A stretch of DNA of 64,000 bases, taken from contig JAMPIV010021232.1 of assembly GCA_024509875.1 (NCBI GenBank), positions 267,432-331,431 on the forward strand, written 5' to 3'. Origin of the DNA: Oreohelix idahoensis (lineage: Eukaryota; Mollusca; Gastropoda; Stylommatophora; Oreohelicidae). Made by a program: the position numbers and the translations under genes. A model generated the notes under the pieces. It did no database searches and had not been told where the DNA came from. It saw only the letters and a program-made list of their open reading frames with translations. Every line of letters starts with the position of its first letter. Positions within the stretch are counted from its first letter, which is position 1. Below, piece by piece: positions 41,785 through 55,029 of the stretch.

Positions 41785-44700
41785 AACATGCCAAATGTTA
41801 GCTTCCTTATAATGTGAGTAATTCCTTCTAACATGAGTAGTGAGCTTCCTTATAATGCGAGTAATTCCTTTCTAACTGTGAGTAGTGAGCTTCCTTATAA
41901 TGTGAGTAATTCCTTCTAAACATGAGTAATGAGCTTCCTTATAATGTGAGTAAAAAAAAAATTCCTCCTAACGTGAGTAATGAGCTTCCTTATAAATGTG
42001 AGTAATTCCTTTCTAACGTGAGTAATAAGCTTCCTTATAATGTGGAGTAATAGTAATCTTTCTAAACGTGAGTAATGAGCTTCCTTAATAAAGTGAGTAA
42101 TTCCTTCTAACGTGAGTAGTGTGAGCTTCCCTTATAATGTGAGTAATTCACTTCTAAATGAGTAAATGAGCTCCCTTATAATGTGAGTAATTCCTTCTAA
42201 CGTGAGTTAATGTGAGCTTCCTTATAATGCAAGTAATTCCTTCTAAACGTGAGTAATGAGCTTCCTTATAATGTGAGTAATTCCTTCTAACAAGTGAGTA
42301 ATCTTCTAAATGTGAGTAATGAGCTTCCTTATAATGTGAGTAATTCCTTCTAACGTGAGTAATGAGCTTCCTTATAATGTGAGTAATTCCTTTCGTAACG
42401 TGAGTAATGTGAGCTTCCTTATAATGTGAGTAATTCCTTCTAACGTGAGTAGTGAGCTTCCTTATTAATGTGAGTAATTCTCTAATGTGAGTAATGAGCT
42501 TCCTTATAATTCCTTCTAACGTGAGTAATGAGCTTCCTTATAATGCGAAGTAATTCCTTCTAACGTGAGTAATGAGTTTCCTTATAATGCGAGTAATTCC
42601 TTCTAATGTGAGTAATGGGCTTCCTTATAATGCAAGTAATTCCTTCTAACGCGAGTAAGGAGCGTGTGTAGAATGCGAGTAATTCCGTCTAACTTGAGTA
42701 ATGAGCTTCCTTATAATGCAAGTAATTCCTTCTAACGTGAGTAGTAATGAGCTTCCTTATAATGCGAGTAATTCCTTCTAACGTGAGTAATGAGCTTCCT
42801 TATAATGCGAGTAATTCCTTCTAAACGTGAGTAATGAGCTTCCCTTATAATGCGAGTGAATTCCTTCTAACGTGAGTAATGAGCTTCCTTATAATGCGAG
42901 CACTTCCTTCTAACGTGAGTAATGAGCTTCCTATTATAATGCGAGAATTCCTTCTAACGTGAGTAATGAGTGCTTCCTTAAAAATATGTGAGTAATTCCT
43001 TCTAACGAGGATGAGTGAGTAATGAGCTTCCTTAATCGAGTAATGTGAATAATTCCTTCTAACGTGAGGAAATGAGCTTCCTTATTAATGTGAGTAATTC
43101 CTTCTAACGTGAGTAAATGACTGCATCCATTATAGAAATGTGAGTAACTTCAATCCTAACGTGAGTAAAATGAGCTTCCTGTAGAAACGTGAGTAATTCC
43201 ATCTAACGTTTTGAGTAATGAGCTTCCCTTATAATGCGAGTAATTCCTTCTAACGTGAGTAATGAGCTTCCTTATAGATTGAGTAATTCCTTCTAACGTG
43301 AGTAATGAGCTTCCTTATAATGTGAGTAATTCCTTCTAACGTGAGTAATGAGCTTCCTTATAATGCGAGTAATTCCTTCTAACGTGAGTAATGAGCTTCC
43401 TTATAATGTGACTAATTCCTTCTAACGCGAGTAATGAGCTTCCTTAGAATGCGAGTAATTCCCTTCTAACGTGAGTAATGAGCTTACCTTATAATGCAGT
43501 AATTCCTTCTAACGTGAGTGAATGAGCTTCCTTATAATGCGAGTAATTCCTTCTAACGTGAGTAATGAGCTTCCTTATAATGCGAGTAATTCCTTCTAAC
43601 TTGAGTAATGAGCTTCCTTATAATGCGGAGTAATTCGCCTTCTATCGTGAGTAATGAGCTTCCTTATAATGCGAGTAATTCCTTCTAACGTGAGTAATGA
43701 GCTTCCTTATAATGTGAGTAATTCCTTCTAACGTGAGTAATGAGCTTCCTTATAATGCGAGTAATTCCTTCTAACGTGAGTAATGAGCTTCCTTATAATG
43801 CGAGTAATTCCTTCTAACGTGAGTAATGAGCTTCCTTATAATGCGAGTAATTCCTTCTAACGTGAGTAATGAGCTTTCCTTATAATGCGATGTAATTCCT
43901 TCTAACTTGTGAGGAGCCTTCCTGATATGAGCTTCCTTATAATGCGAGTAATGAGTAATTCCTTCTAACGTGAGTAATGAGCTTCCTTATAATGCGAGTA
44001 ATTCCTTCTAACGTGAGTAAGTGAGCTTCCCTTATAATGCGAGTAAATTCCTTCTAACGATGAGTAATGAGCTTCCTTATAATGCGAGTAATTCCCTTCT
44101 AATGTGAGTAATGAGCTCTCCTTATAATGCGAGTAATTCCTTCTAACGTGAGTAGTGAGCTTCCTTATAATGCGAGTAATTCCTTCTAACGTGAGTAGTG
44201 AGCTTCCTTCTTTAATGTGGTAATATCTTATAATGCGAGTAATTCCTTCTAACGTGAGTAATGAGCTTCCTTATAATGCGAGTAATTCCTTCTTAACGTG
44301 AGTAATGAGCTTCCTTATAATGCAAGTAATTCCTTCTAACGTGAGTAATGAGCTTTCCTTATAATGCGAGTAATTCCCTTCTAACGTGAGTAAGTGAGCT
44401 TCCTTATAATGCGAGTAATTCCTTCTATGCAATGTGATCTAATGAGCTTCTTATAATGCGAGTAATTTCCTTCTAACGTGAGTAATGAGCTTCTCCATTT
44501 ATAATGCGAGTAATTCCTTCTAACGTGAGTATGAGCTTGCACCTTATCAAATTGCAAGTAACATCCTTCTAACGTGAGTAATGAGCTTCCTTATAATGTG
44601 CGAGTCAATATTCCTTCAACGTGAGTAGTGCTTTCTTATAATGCGAGTAATTCTTCTAACGTGAGTAGTGAGCTTCTCTAAATGCGAGTAATTCCTTCTA

Positions 44701-47100
44701 ATGTAAGAGTAAATGAGCTTCCTTATAATGTAGAGTAATTCTTTTCTTATCGTGAGTATGAAGCTTCCTTAACTAATGCGAGTAATTCCTTCTAACGTGA
44801 GTAATGAGCTTCCTTATAATGCGAGTAATTCCTATCTAGCAACGTGAGTAGGTGAGCTTGCTTATAATGCGGAGTAATTCTTCTACACGTGAGTAGTGAG
44901 CTTCCTTTATAATGCGAGTAATTCCTTCTAACGTGAGTAATGAGCTTCCTTATAATGTGAGTAGCTTCCTTAATCGTGCCACATTTTATGTGAGTCATCT
45001 TCCTTCACTAATGCTGAGATTGACATAACTCGATACCTTCTAACGTGGATCCATCACTCCTTCCATATGAGTAACGAGCTTCACTTATTGTGAGTACTAT
45101 TCTTTCTAACGTGAGTAGTGAGCTATCCTTATAATGTGAGTAATTCCTCTAACGTTAGTTATGAGCTTCCTTATAATGCGCTGTATTATACGTGAGTTAG
45201 TGAGCTTCCGTATAATGTGAGTATTCCTTCTAATGTGAGTAATGACCTTCCTTATAATTCCTTATGTGAGTAGTGAGCATCCTTATCTAATGCGAGTAAT
45301 TCCATCTAACGTGAGTATGAGCTTCCTTATAATGCGAGTAATTCCTTCTAAGGTGAGTAGTGAGCTTCTTATACTGCGAGTAATTCACTTCTAACGTGAG
45401 TAATGAGCTTCCTTATAATGTCGAGTAATTCCTTCTTCTGTGAGTAATGAGCTTCCTTATAATGCGAGTAATTCCTTCTAATCCCTGAGTAGTAGATGAG
45501 CTTCCGAAATAATGTGAGTAATTCCTTCTAAGCGTGAGTATCTATCAGCTTCCATATAATGCCGACTCAGTAATTCCTTCTAACAACACCTTGAGTAATG
45601 ACAGCATTCCTTTTCCTTATAATGCGAGTAATTCCTTCTAGAGGAATGAGGCTTCCTTATAATGCGAGTAATTCACTTCTAACATGAGTATGAGCTTCAA
45701 TATTCATATGCGAAGTAATTCTTCTCAACGTGAGTATCAATGAGCTTCCTTATAATGCCGAGTAATTCTCTTCTACGTGAGTTATAATGAGCGTCCTTAT
45801 AATGACCAACACGGAGTAATTCTTCTAACGTGAGTAATGAGCTTCCTTATAATCACGAGTAATTCCTTCTAACGTGAGTACATGAGTACTTCCTAAAATG
45901 CGAGTATTCCTTCTAACCTGAGCCTTAATGCAAGCTCTCTAAACCTAGAAACCGAAGCGCTTCCTATAATGCGACTTCTTAATTCTTCTATACGTGAGTA
46001 ATGAGCTTCCTTATAAATGCGAGTAATTCCTTCTAGAGTGAGTAATGAGCTTCCTTATAATGCGAGTAATTCCTTCTAATGTGAGTAATGAGCACTCCTA
46101 TAATGCGAGTAATCTCCTTCTACGTGTAAATTGAGCAACCTTATAATGCGAGAGTACTTCCTTCAACGTGAGTAATGAGCTTCTTATAATGCTGAGTAAC
46201 TTCCTTCTAACGTGAGTAATGAGCTTCCTTATAATGCGAGTAATTCCTTCTAACGTGAGTAATGAGCTTCCTTATAATGCGAGTTAATTCCTTCACAATT
46301 GAGTAACCGTGAGTAAGAGCTTCCTTATCAAATGCGAGTAATTACCTTTAACGTGAGTAATGAGCTTCCTTATAATGTGATGTAATTCCATTCTAGAACG
46401 TGAGTAATGAGCTTCCTTATAAATGTTGAGTAATTCCTTCTAACGTGAGTAATGAGCTTCCTTATAATGCAGTAATTCCCTTCTAAGTGAGTAATGAGCT
46501 TCCTTATAATGCGAGTAATTCCTTCTGATAACGTGTAAATGAGCTCCTTAATAATGCGAGTAATTCCTTCTAGAACGTGAGTAATGAGCTTCCTTATAAT
46601 GTGAGTAAATTCCTTCTACGTATAGTGAATGATGCTTTCCCTATAAATGTGAGTAATTCCTTCAACGTGAGTAATGAGCTTCCTTATAATGCAAGTAATT
46701 CCTTCTAACGTGAGTAATGAGAGCTTCCTTATAATGCAAAGTAATTCCTTCTAACGTGAGTAATGAGCTTCCTTATAATGCGAGTAATTCCTTCTAACGT
46801 GAGTAATGAGCTTCCTTATAATGCGAGTAATTCCTTCTAACGTGAGTAATGAGCTTCTTATAATACAAGTAATTCCTTCTAGTGAGTAATGAGCTTCCTT
46901 ATAATGCGAGTAATTCCTTCTAACGTGAGTATGAGCTTCCTTATAATGCGAGTAATTCCTTCTAACGTGAGTAGTGAGCTTTTCACTTATAAATGCAGAG
47001 TAATTCCATTCTAACGTGAGTAGTGAGCTTCCTTATAATGCGAGTAATTCCTTCTAACAGTGAGTTATTGTAAGCTTCACTTAAATGCAAATAATTCTCT
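41785..47100. repeat. 43-bp satellite, roughly 120 copies
   Basis: The consensus unit of 43 bp is GAGTAATTCCTTCTAACGTG followed by AGTAATGAGCTTCCTTATAATGC (split here for length). Early units favour TAATGTGAG and later units TAATGCGAG. Scattered single-base insertions and deletions occur in a large share of units, worst at 44.4-46.7 kb. There is no coding potential. It lies in the STAT gene, downstream of the tentative last exon. Confidence 0.96.
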
Positions 47101-49740
47101 ACTTTAGACGGCCCTACTACTTACCTACAAGCGCAAAACCCTAGTATACATCTGACCATCACAGAGACACGTTTTCTTTTCTATCTTTAATTCGCTTTAC
47201 CAAACATCCTATATATCATATAATTACCGATTATACTCTAACTTCAACTATCTACGTGCCATCCTCCCTCTAATTCACATACGATTTTCTATTTACTTAA
47301 ATCATTATTTCTATACATAACCAATCACCCACGCCTACCTTCAATTTTTCTACAAATTTCAACCAACACTCATAACTTCGCCGACCATACCATCACTATG
47401 TGGATCCAAACTCCTTATGCGATATATAATGTATCGCAAACCCTCAACCTCCAGCTAACTGTAGACTTCTACCTAACACCCGTTCACCAAACGTCTCTCA
47501 ACCACCCCCCATCTTTTTCCAACCATTCACTTTAAATAGCTCAGATACAACTATGATTCTTAACTCTTCTCTAGTCCCAATTAATATCACAAAATTCTCC
47601 ACCAAGATTAGCCAAAAACCCCTCCTCCTGTCCCCCTAATACCATCTGCATTACCATAATACAACTCAGTTGTAATAACCTATACACCACATATACCTTA
47701 AATCTGGCTAGGTACTGTGGAGTCCCAAACTCAACCACCAACTCACGCTACCAACCTACACTGCCTAATGTAAAACCGACTGTCTAGAACCACAAACCTA
47801 CCATTTCCCAATCTCTACAAAAAATGCGCTATTGCGAATAAAATAACCATCCCTTACAACCTCATCCCAATTCCTGTCATAAACTTGACGCATCAAGACT
47901 CCTGTGATCTCTTAACCTCTTATTCAATCAACGGCATTCCCTATTCTATAACCGAACAGATATCAACTTACGTGTACTCGATAAACAGTACATCCAGTCC
48001 ACTATCGACAAGATCTACTACTAACAACTCAACTATGCTACCAACCAGACACTCACGGCCTATTCCGCATAAATAATACAGCACGTCTCAACCTCCACCC
48101 ACCTCCCCCCCAAAACTCATATCCTTTAACCCTACCAAAAGGCCTATTTTTACTTCCATGAACCCCTCAACCAAACGACTTTTATTTCACTACATAACCA
48201 ATACAGACACCACCCACCCCCCATATCCTCCACATACTCAAAAAATAAAAAACTCTCCACAACTACTAACCCACTCAACACACATCTCACAAATAACTAA
48301 CCAACACAACACACTTTCTACCCATACCTTCTGTACACATAAATATTACAAACACACCCAACCACCCCCTAACCCCCACACACCACACTTCAAATACTAC
48401 CTCATAACCCCATTTTTTGTTTTTTTTTTTAAACATTACATACATAGGTGTAACCCCCACCAAAACTTTTAATTCATACCACCCACCTACCATTACTAAC
48501 TACACCTCTAAAACCCAACAAAAAAACCTAACAATAAGCCCAACACTGTAATGTGAAGACATAGGTTATTACGAATAGATATAATTCTTTTCTGCTTTTT
48601 GACTCCAGATGTGAACTATAAGACAGTGGTGGTTTATTACTCATAACCATGCCAACAATAATTTTTCACATAACAACCTGATTAGTCATTCACCCTTCGA
48701 AATCAATGGGGGTGACAGAGACGTCAGGGGTGAGACGGTTCCCCATTTGCTCAAACTCGAAACACAATAACACAGCGACTTTTTGGACCATTAATTTGAC
48801 TATCAATGTTCTAGGTACATAATTACATTCAACGGGCCCCATTTTACATTCCTGTCAAAAAAACACTACCAGAACTACTAAACAATCCCCTCAGGTGTAA
48901 TTCTTGGCCCAGTGTTATTAAACACTTAGATATTAGCTAACCTTCAAACACCTCTAACATGTACGACACAAACCAAATGGATTTTAATGAGAAGGACTGT
49001 AACTGGAGATACATACTATTTAATACATCCACATACACGCTTAGCATGGGTCTCAGTTCAAGTTGCACCTATAATTCATTGGAGCAAATTGATCATCAAC
49101 TTCAATGCCCCCGATTTAGGGTCATAGTCTCCACAATTTGGATTATTATGTTGTTACTCAGTTCAGGGTGAACTAAAAATTAACACGGATGGATTTTTTG
49201 TTTTAACAAAAGCATTTAGTTATTATGCATTGGGTCTTGTTTTGAACAACTTACATCATAGTTAAATTGGTTCCATTGCCGTGTCAATTAATTTTTTTCA
49301 CAGAAATTTTATTTTTATTTTGGTAAACCACCTGAAACATTTACAACCAATACATCCCACCATTGATATTTAATCAGACACCCAACCCAGCTTTTCATTT
49401 GGAACCAATTTACCATAAATTGCTAAACAGAGTATTGTTGGTAACCCTACCCCAGGTATCGTTTAAGAATGTTCCACTTACTCCCCTGTCCCACTTTATC
49501 TGATGCTTTTACACAAACATCCTGCTCCGTGGACCATCTACAGATTGACCGAAAAGCATGGTTACCCTATCTTAAACTCTACCCCTTATATCACATTTCT
49601 ACTAAACAACATTTATCCCCGCTTATCTCCTATTTGGCACATAAATTCCAGTTTTACTTTATTTTAAAAGAGGAACCTTCCATATGAATTCACAACGAAT
49701 CAGTACTTGCCTTCATGCTGCCTGAATGTCTAAACAGACT
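47101..49740. other. G-poor A/C/T-rich sequence
   Basis: It follows directly on the satellite. The + strand is depleted of G from about 47.1 to 48.5 kb, then nearer normal to 49.7 kb. No element or exon recognised. Open frames here (for example 48158-48472) are composition-driven. Confidence 0.6.
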
Positions 49741-51010
49741 ATTTGCGTAACAATTAACCCCCCCACCCCCCTCCTTCCCCAGAATCCACCAGTTATTTGA
49801 AATCCTTTTTGTGTACAGCTTGTATTTCTGACCCGACCCCCTTTCCGCATTTTCGTCAGCAATATTCCGATGTTTGATATTTACTTCTATCGATCCTCAA
49901 TATGCCGGGACCACCCCCATAGGGCGCTACCCCAACTGAAAAAATAACCCAACCAACCCAAACAAAAACCCCCCCCATTCTTGTTCCATACACCTATGGT
50001 AACTATTAAGTTCTGAATACAAAAACCCACTTTATCCCACACCTAACTTAATTCAGTTATCCTCTTTTAAACACACCCCATATCCCCCCCCCCCACCTTG
50101 TCCTGGTACTCGAACCATCTATGTAATAGCTGTACCCCCACCTTACCCCATGTCCCCCCCACCAACTCCCTACCCCCCCCTCCCCCCCCCCACCCGTCCA
50201 TTCCGGTCCCCCAACTGGACCTTTCCCCCCCCGTCCCCCCCATTGTCTATCCTTATCAGTAACTTTTTTTTCCCACCCCCCACCTTTAGCCAAGGTGTTC
50301 CCCTGGTCCTTTTGAAGCCCTTTATCCTACGTTTTATTATTCTTTCCTTTTGACCTAGGCATCCTTTCTTACCCCCCCAGCCCGTTTATCCTTCCACTAC
50401 CCAGGCTTCCCCCTAGCATAGGTGATGTGTATTTGCCCCTTTTGACTTCCCCCCCCGAACCACCCATAATGCTGTTACTATGACTGAATTACGCCACACA
50501 ATCCAGCATTGAAAATGCCTGTCTCCATCTGCCACATTTTAAAGAGATACGAGCATTATTACCCCCCCCCCCTTCCACCCCCCTCATTCCAAATGACACA
50601 TACCCTGTCCACACCCTCAATTTTACTGTGATTTTTTCCCCCATTGTTTCCCCCCCCCACCACCCTTCTTATTGCCTTGACAGTGATTTTAAGAAAAGGA
50701 ATTTCCACCCCCCCCCCTTCTAACATTCCTCCCCCCCCCCCCCCCCCCTATAATACAAGAATTATTATTAATTTTTACATTCACCCATTCCTCCCCCCCC
50801 CCCCCAATTTAGCTTCGTTTCCTGAGGATGTCATAAATTTCCCCAGAAGTTGAAACCTTTGGTTTCACCACATAATATTTATCAGTCCTGTGAATGGTTC
50901 GCAGATCCATTTTCAGCCCCTTAGTGGGTGGCCACTTGGGCTGGTTTCCCTCTCACCCTGTATATAGATCGTTACCCCCCCCCTTCCACCCCCCTTTAAA
51001 TCCCCTTTTT
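49741..51010. other. C-run-rich tract
   Basis: Many runs of 6-16 C interspersed with ordinary sequence. No period. On the complementary strand it resembles the G-run tract that follows. Confidence 0.8.
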
Positions 51011-54000
51011 ATGTCCCATGCTATTTCCGGGGGTGGTGGGGTGGTGGGGGGGGGGGGGGTGGACTGTGGATTATTTTCCCACCCCCCCCCCCAAACCCAC
51101 CCCCCTAATTGCATATTAGCGCATCCCCACTATCCCCCCAGTGGGTTGGGGATTGGTGGTGGGTGGCCCCCCTGAGGGGGGTTTTTATGTGCATGTAGGG
51201 GGGTCCATTCGGTGGTGGGGGTGTGAAGATTCCATACCCCCCCTTTACGTTATTCTAACCACAACCCCCCCCATATGGGTTGGGGGGGGTTTTGTGGGAG
51301 TGGGTGGTTATGACCAGCAAAGGATTTCTTACTCACACCCAGATCAACCGATACTCCTGTGGTCACTGTATGGCCTGTTGGGGGGGATTGGGTGGGGGGG
51401 GGGGTGGGTCCTGTGGGGGGGGTTGGGTGGGGTGTGGGGGTGGTGGGGGGGGTTGGGGGTGGGGGGGTGTGGGTCGAGGTGTGGGGTGTAGGGGGGGGGG
51501 GGGGGTGTGGGGGGGGGGGGTTTGGGGGGTTTGGGGTTGTGGGGGGTGGTTGGGGGGGGGGGGGTCAGGGTGGGGGGGTTTGTGGGGGGGGGTTTTTTGG
51601 GGGGGGTGTGTTGTTATTGTAGGAGGGTGGTGGGGGGGTGGGGTTGGGGGGGGTTTGTCTTAGGGTGGGGGGGGGGGGGGGGGGGGGCATTTGGGGTGGG
51701 ATTTTGGTTGGGGGTGGGTGGGGGGGGGGGTGGGGGTTTTTGTTGGTGGGGGGGGTTGGTGTTTTGGGAGGTTATGGGTGTCATCAAATGTTTAGGGGCG
51801 GGTAATATTTTTTGCGGTGATTGTTTTTTGTGGGGGTGGCTGGGGGGGGGGGGGGTGGGGTAGTTGTTTTAAATCATTGGGTGGTTGGGGGGGTGGGGGG
51901 GGGGGGGGGGGTTTTTGTTGGTTTAGGGTTGGTTTGGTTTTTGGGGGGGGGGGGGGGGCGGGGGTGGGGTGGGGGGGTGGGGTGGGGGGGGGGTGGGGGT
52001 GGGGGGGGGGGGGGGGTGGTTTTTGGTGGGGGGGGGGGGGGGGGGGGGTTGGGGGGGGGGGGGTGGGGGGGGGGGTGGTGGGTATTGGGGGGGGGTGGTG
52101 GTGGGTGGGTGGGTGGTGGGGGGGGGTGGGGGGGGTGGGGGGGGGGGGGGGGGGGGGGGTGGGGGGGGGGGGGGTGGGGGTGGGGTGTTGGGGGGGGGTG
52201 GGTGTTGGGGTGGGGGTTGTGGGGGGGGTGGGGGGGGGTGGGTGGGGGGTGTTGTTGGGGTGGGGGTGTTTGGGTGGGGTTGGGGGTTGGGGGGGGTTGT
52301 TTGGGGGTGTGTGGGGTTGGGGGGGGGTGGGTGGGGGGGTTTGTGGTGTGGGTGGTGGGGGTTGGGGGTGGGGGGGGGGGGTGGGGGGTGGGGGGGTGGG
52401 GGTTAGGGGGCGTGGGGGGTGGGGGTGGGGGGGGGGTGGCAGGGGGGGGGGGGGTGGGGGGGGTATTTGGGGGGTTGGGGGGGGGGGTTGGTGGGGCATT
52501 GGGGGGTGTTGGGGGCATTTTTTGTGGGGGGGGGGGTTGTGGGTGGGGGTTTGGGGGGTGGAGCTGTGGTGGGTGTGGGGTTGGGGTGGGTGGTTTGGTT
52601 TTGTTGGGGGGGGGGGGTTTGGGGGTTGGTTGGTGGGGGTGGGTGTGTGGGGGTTGGACCATGGGGGTTTTGGGTTGGGGGGTTGTTTGCCATTTGTTGG
52701 GGGTTACACTAGGAAGGTGTTGTGGGGGTTTCTGGGGGGGGGGGGGGGGTGGGGAGGGGGGGGGGGGTTGTGTGGGTTTTGGGGGGGGGGTTGTGGGGGT
52801 CAGGGGTTTTGGGGGGGGTTGGTTGTGGTGTATGGGGGTGGGGGGGGTTGTGGTTGCCAGGGGGGGGGGGGGTTTGGGGGACTTGGGGTTTGGGTTTTGG
52901 GGTCTGCTTTGGGGGGGATTGGAGTGTGGGGTGGGGGTGGGTGGGTGGGTTCTTTTTGTGGGGTGTTGGGGGGGGTGTGGGGGGTGATGTGGGGGGTGGG
53001 TGGGGGGTTGGGGGGTGGTGGGTTTTGGGTTGGGTGGGTGGGGGGGGGTTTGTTGTTTGTTGGGGTTGGTTGACCACTGTAATTTTTAATAAAAGTGGGG
53101 GTGGTGGATGGTGGGTGTGGGTGGGGGCCGTGGGTTCCTTGGGTGGGGGGGGTGTCTTGGGTGTTGGGGGGGGGGGGGGGGGGGGGTGTGTGGGGGTGTT
53201 TGTTTTGTTTTTTGGGGGGGGTTTTGGGGTGTTGGTTGTTGGGGTTTTGTGGTGTGGGGGGGGGGTGGGTGGGGGGGGTGGGGGGGGGTGGGGGGGGGGG
53301 GGGGTGGGTGTGGGGGTTGGGGGTTTGGGTTGTGTGGGGGGGGGGTTGTGTTTTTTGGTTGGGGTTTTGGGGTTGGGGGGGGTGGGGGGGGGGGGGGGGG
53401 GTATGGGGGGGGTGGGTGGGGGTGTTGGGGTGGGGGGGTGTGGGGGGTGGGAGGGGTGGGGGGGGTGTTGTGGGGGGTGTAGGTTTTGGTTTGTTGGGGG
53501 GATTGGGGGGGTTTGGGGGGGGGGGGGGGGTTTTGGGGGGGGGGGGGGGGGGGGGGGGGGGTTTGGGTTGGGTTGGGGTTTGTTTTTGTGTGGGGTGTTT
53601 TTTGGGGTTGGGTGTTGTTGCGGCGTTTTGGGGGTGGGGGGGGTGGGGTGGGGTTGGGGGGGGGGTGTTGGGGGGGGGGGTTTTTGGGGGGGTTGTGGGG
53701 GTGGGTTTGGGTGGGTTGTGGGTTTTTGGGGGATGGGGGGGGGGGATGGGGATGGGTGGGGGGGGGGTTTCGGTGGGGTTGGGGTTGGTGGTTTTTGTGG
53801 GGTGTGTGTTTGTGGGGGGGGGTTTTAGGGGGTTTATGGGTGGGGTTTGTTTGGTATGGTGTGTGGAAATAATTGTGGGTTTGGGGGGTTTGGGTTTGTG
53901 GGGGGGTGTGGTGGGGTGTGGGGTGGGCATTTGTGGTTTTGGTTGTGGGTTTGGTGTGGTGATGGGGAGGGTAGGGGGTGGTTCGGGGGGGGGTGGGGGT

Positions 54001-54112
54001 GGGGGGGGGGTTTGTGGGTGGATGGGTTTTGGTGGGGTGGGATGGTTGGGTGTGAGTGGGGGGGTTGGGGTTGGGGGGTTGGGGGGGTGTTTGGGTGTGG
54101 GGGGTTGGTAAA
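51011..54112. other. Extreme G/T-only tract
   Basis: About 3.1 kb with almost no A or C after 51.4 kb, made of G runs of up to about 20 separated by T. All six frames are long and open because G/T-only sequence makes no stops on the C/A strand and few on the G strand. These Gly/Trp/Val or Pro/His/Thr frames are not genes. If real, it has extreme G-quadruplex potential; it may well be assembly noise. Confidence 0.9.
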
Positions 54113-54329
54113 GTTTGTTTTTTTTTTTTTTTTACTGGATGGAAGAGGTAAGATTGAGGGGACTATGGGACTAGTGAGGGACTCGAGTGGACTATGGGAA
54201 TGAGATGAGTTAGTGTGGGTCCTGGAATACGCGAAGGTGTGTAGTGGACAATACTTAGTAACGATAGAGTAGATGGGGATAAAGGAGAGAGTGGAACGCC
54301 AGGGGATAGCCCGACTAAATAAAAGAGGG

Positions 54330-54335
54330 TTTTTT

Positions 54336-54374
<39 letters not shown>

Positions 54375-54402
54375 TTTTTTTTTTTTTTTTTTTTTTTTTT
54401 TT
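54330..54402. repeat. ~70-bp T run
   Basis: T runs broken by two single G. On the - strand this is a poly(A), but no element body is evident. It lies close to the return to normal composition. Confidence 0.9.
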
Positions 54403-55029
54403 AGGTAGAGATGTGTGGAGGACTCTAAGAGGTTAAGTGGAGAGATTGTAACGTGTGGTTTCGTCCAGTTTAGTTGTAGCTTTTTATTATACAGACCACA
54501 GTTTTCTCCCGAATTGCAGAGTGGAGACATGGATTACAGAGACGGAAAGAATGATTATAAGAGGCACCACCAGGATGTGGGGTGGGGGTCAGTCACCCTA
54601 GTAGTAGCAAGTATTGAAGTTGAATTTTCAGGGGGTTGCTGGTACCAGGTGCAAGTCAAACAGAAAAAGAATATACCATCACGAAACTTGAAGACCACCC
54701 ACACCAGAAAAGCTTTCCATGAGTCCGAACGGAAAAAGTGAGACGATATCAAGATTACCAAAAGCCAGGAAAGAACAGTTGGGAGTACCGATGAGTTTGT
54801 ATGTGGACCAGTAAAATTCTCACACCATCTCAACAATAGTTACAAGTGAAAGCAGCAAGTCCAAGGCTTGAGTTGGGATTGTCCAGGAAAGCAAATAGCC
54901 AAGACACTTGATTTAGACACCGATAGTAACGCTAAACAACCATAAGCGAAGAGAGAAAGGAAATGAAAAAAAGAAAACATAAGCTAAAGTCTCCCAGGTT
55001 AAACGGCAATATATAGTGATACAGTACAG
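54403..55029. other. Unassigned sequence
   Basis: Normal composition. A 108-codon frame at 54415-54741 (+) matches nothing I recognise. It may be 5' sequence of the LINE fragment that follows. Confidence 0.3.

Noticed and set aside
41785..47100. CRISPR-like array (regular 43-bp repeat)
   Set aside because: There are no unique spacers; the repeat is continuous and lies in a metazoan gene, so it is a tandem satellite.
51280..54203. Glycine-rich ORFs up to 418 codons and proline-rich ORFs up to 376 codons
   Set aside because: G/T-only sequence cannot form stops on the complementary strand and forms few on its own. Composition has no codon structure. Not silk, collagen or antifreeze genes.
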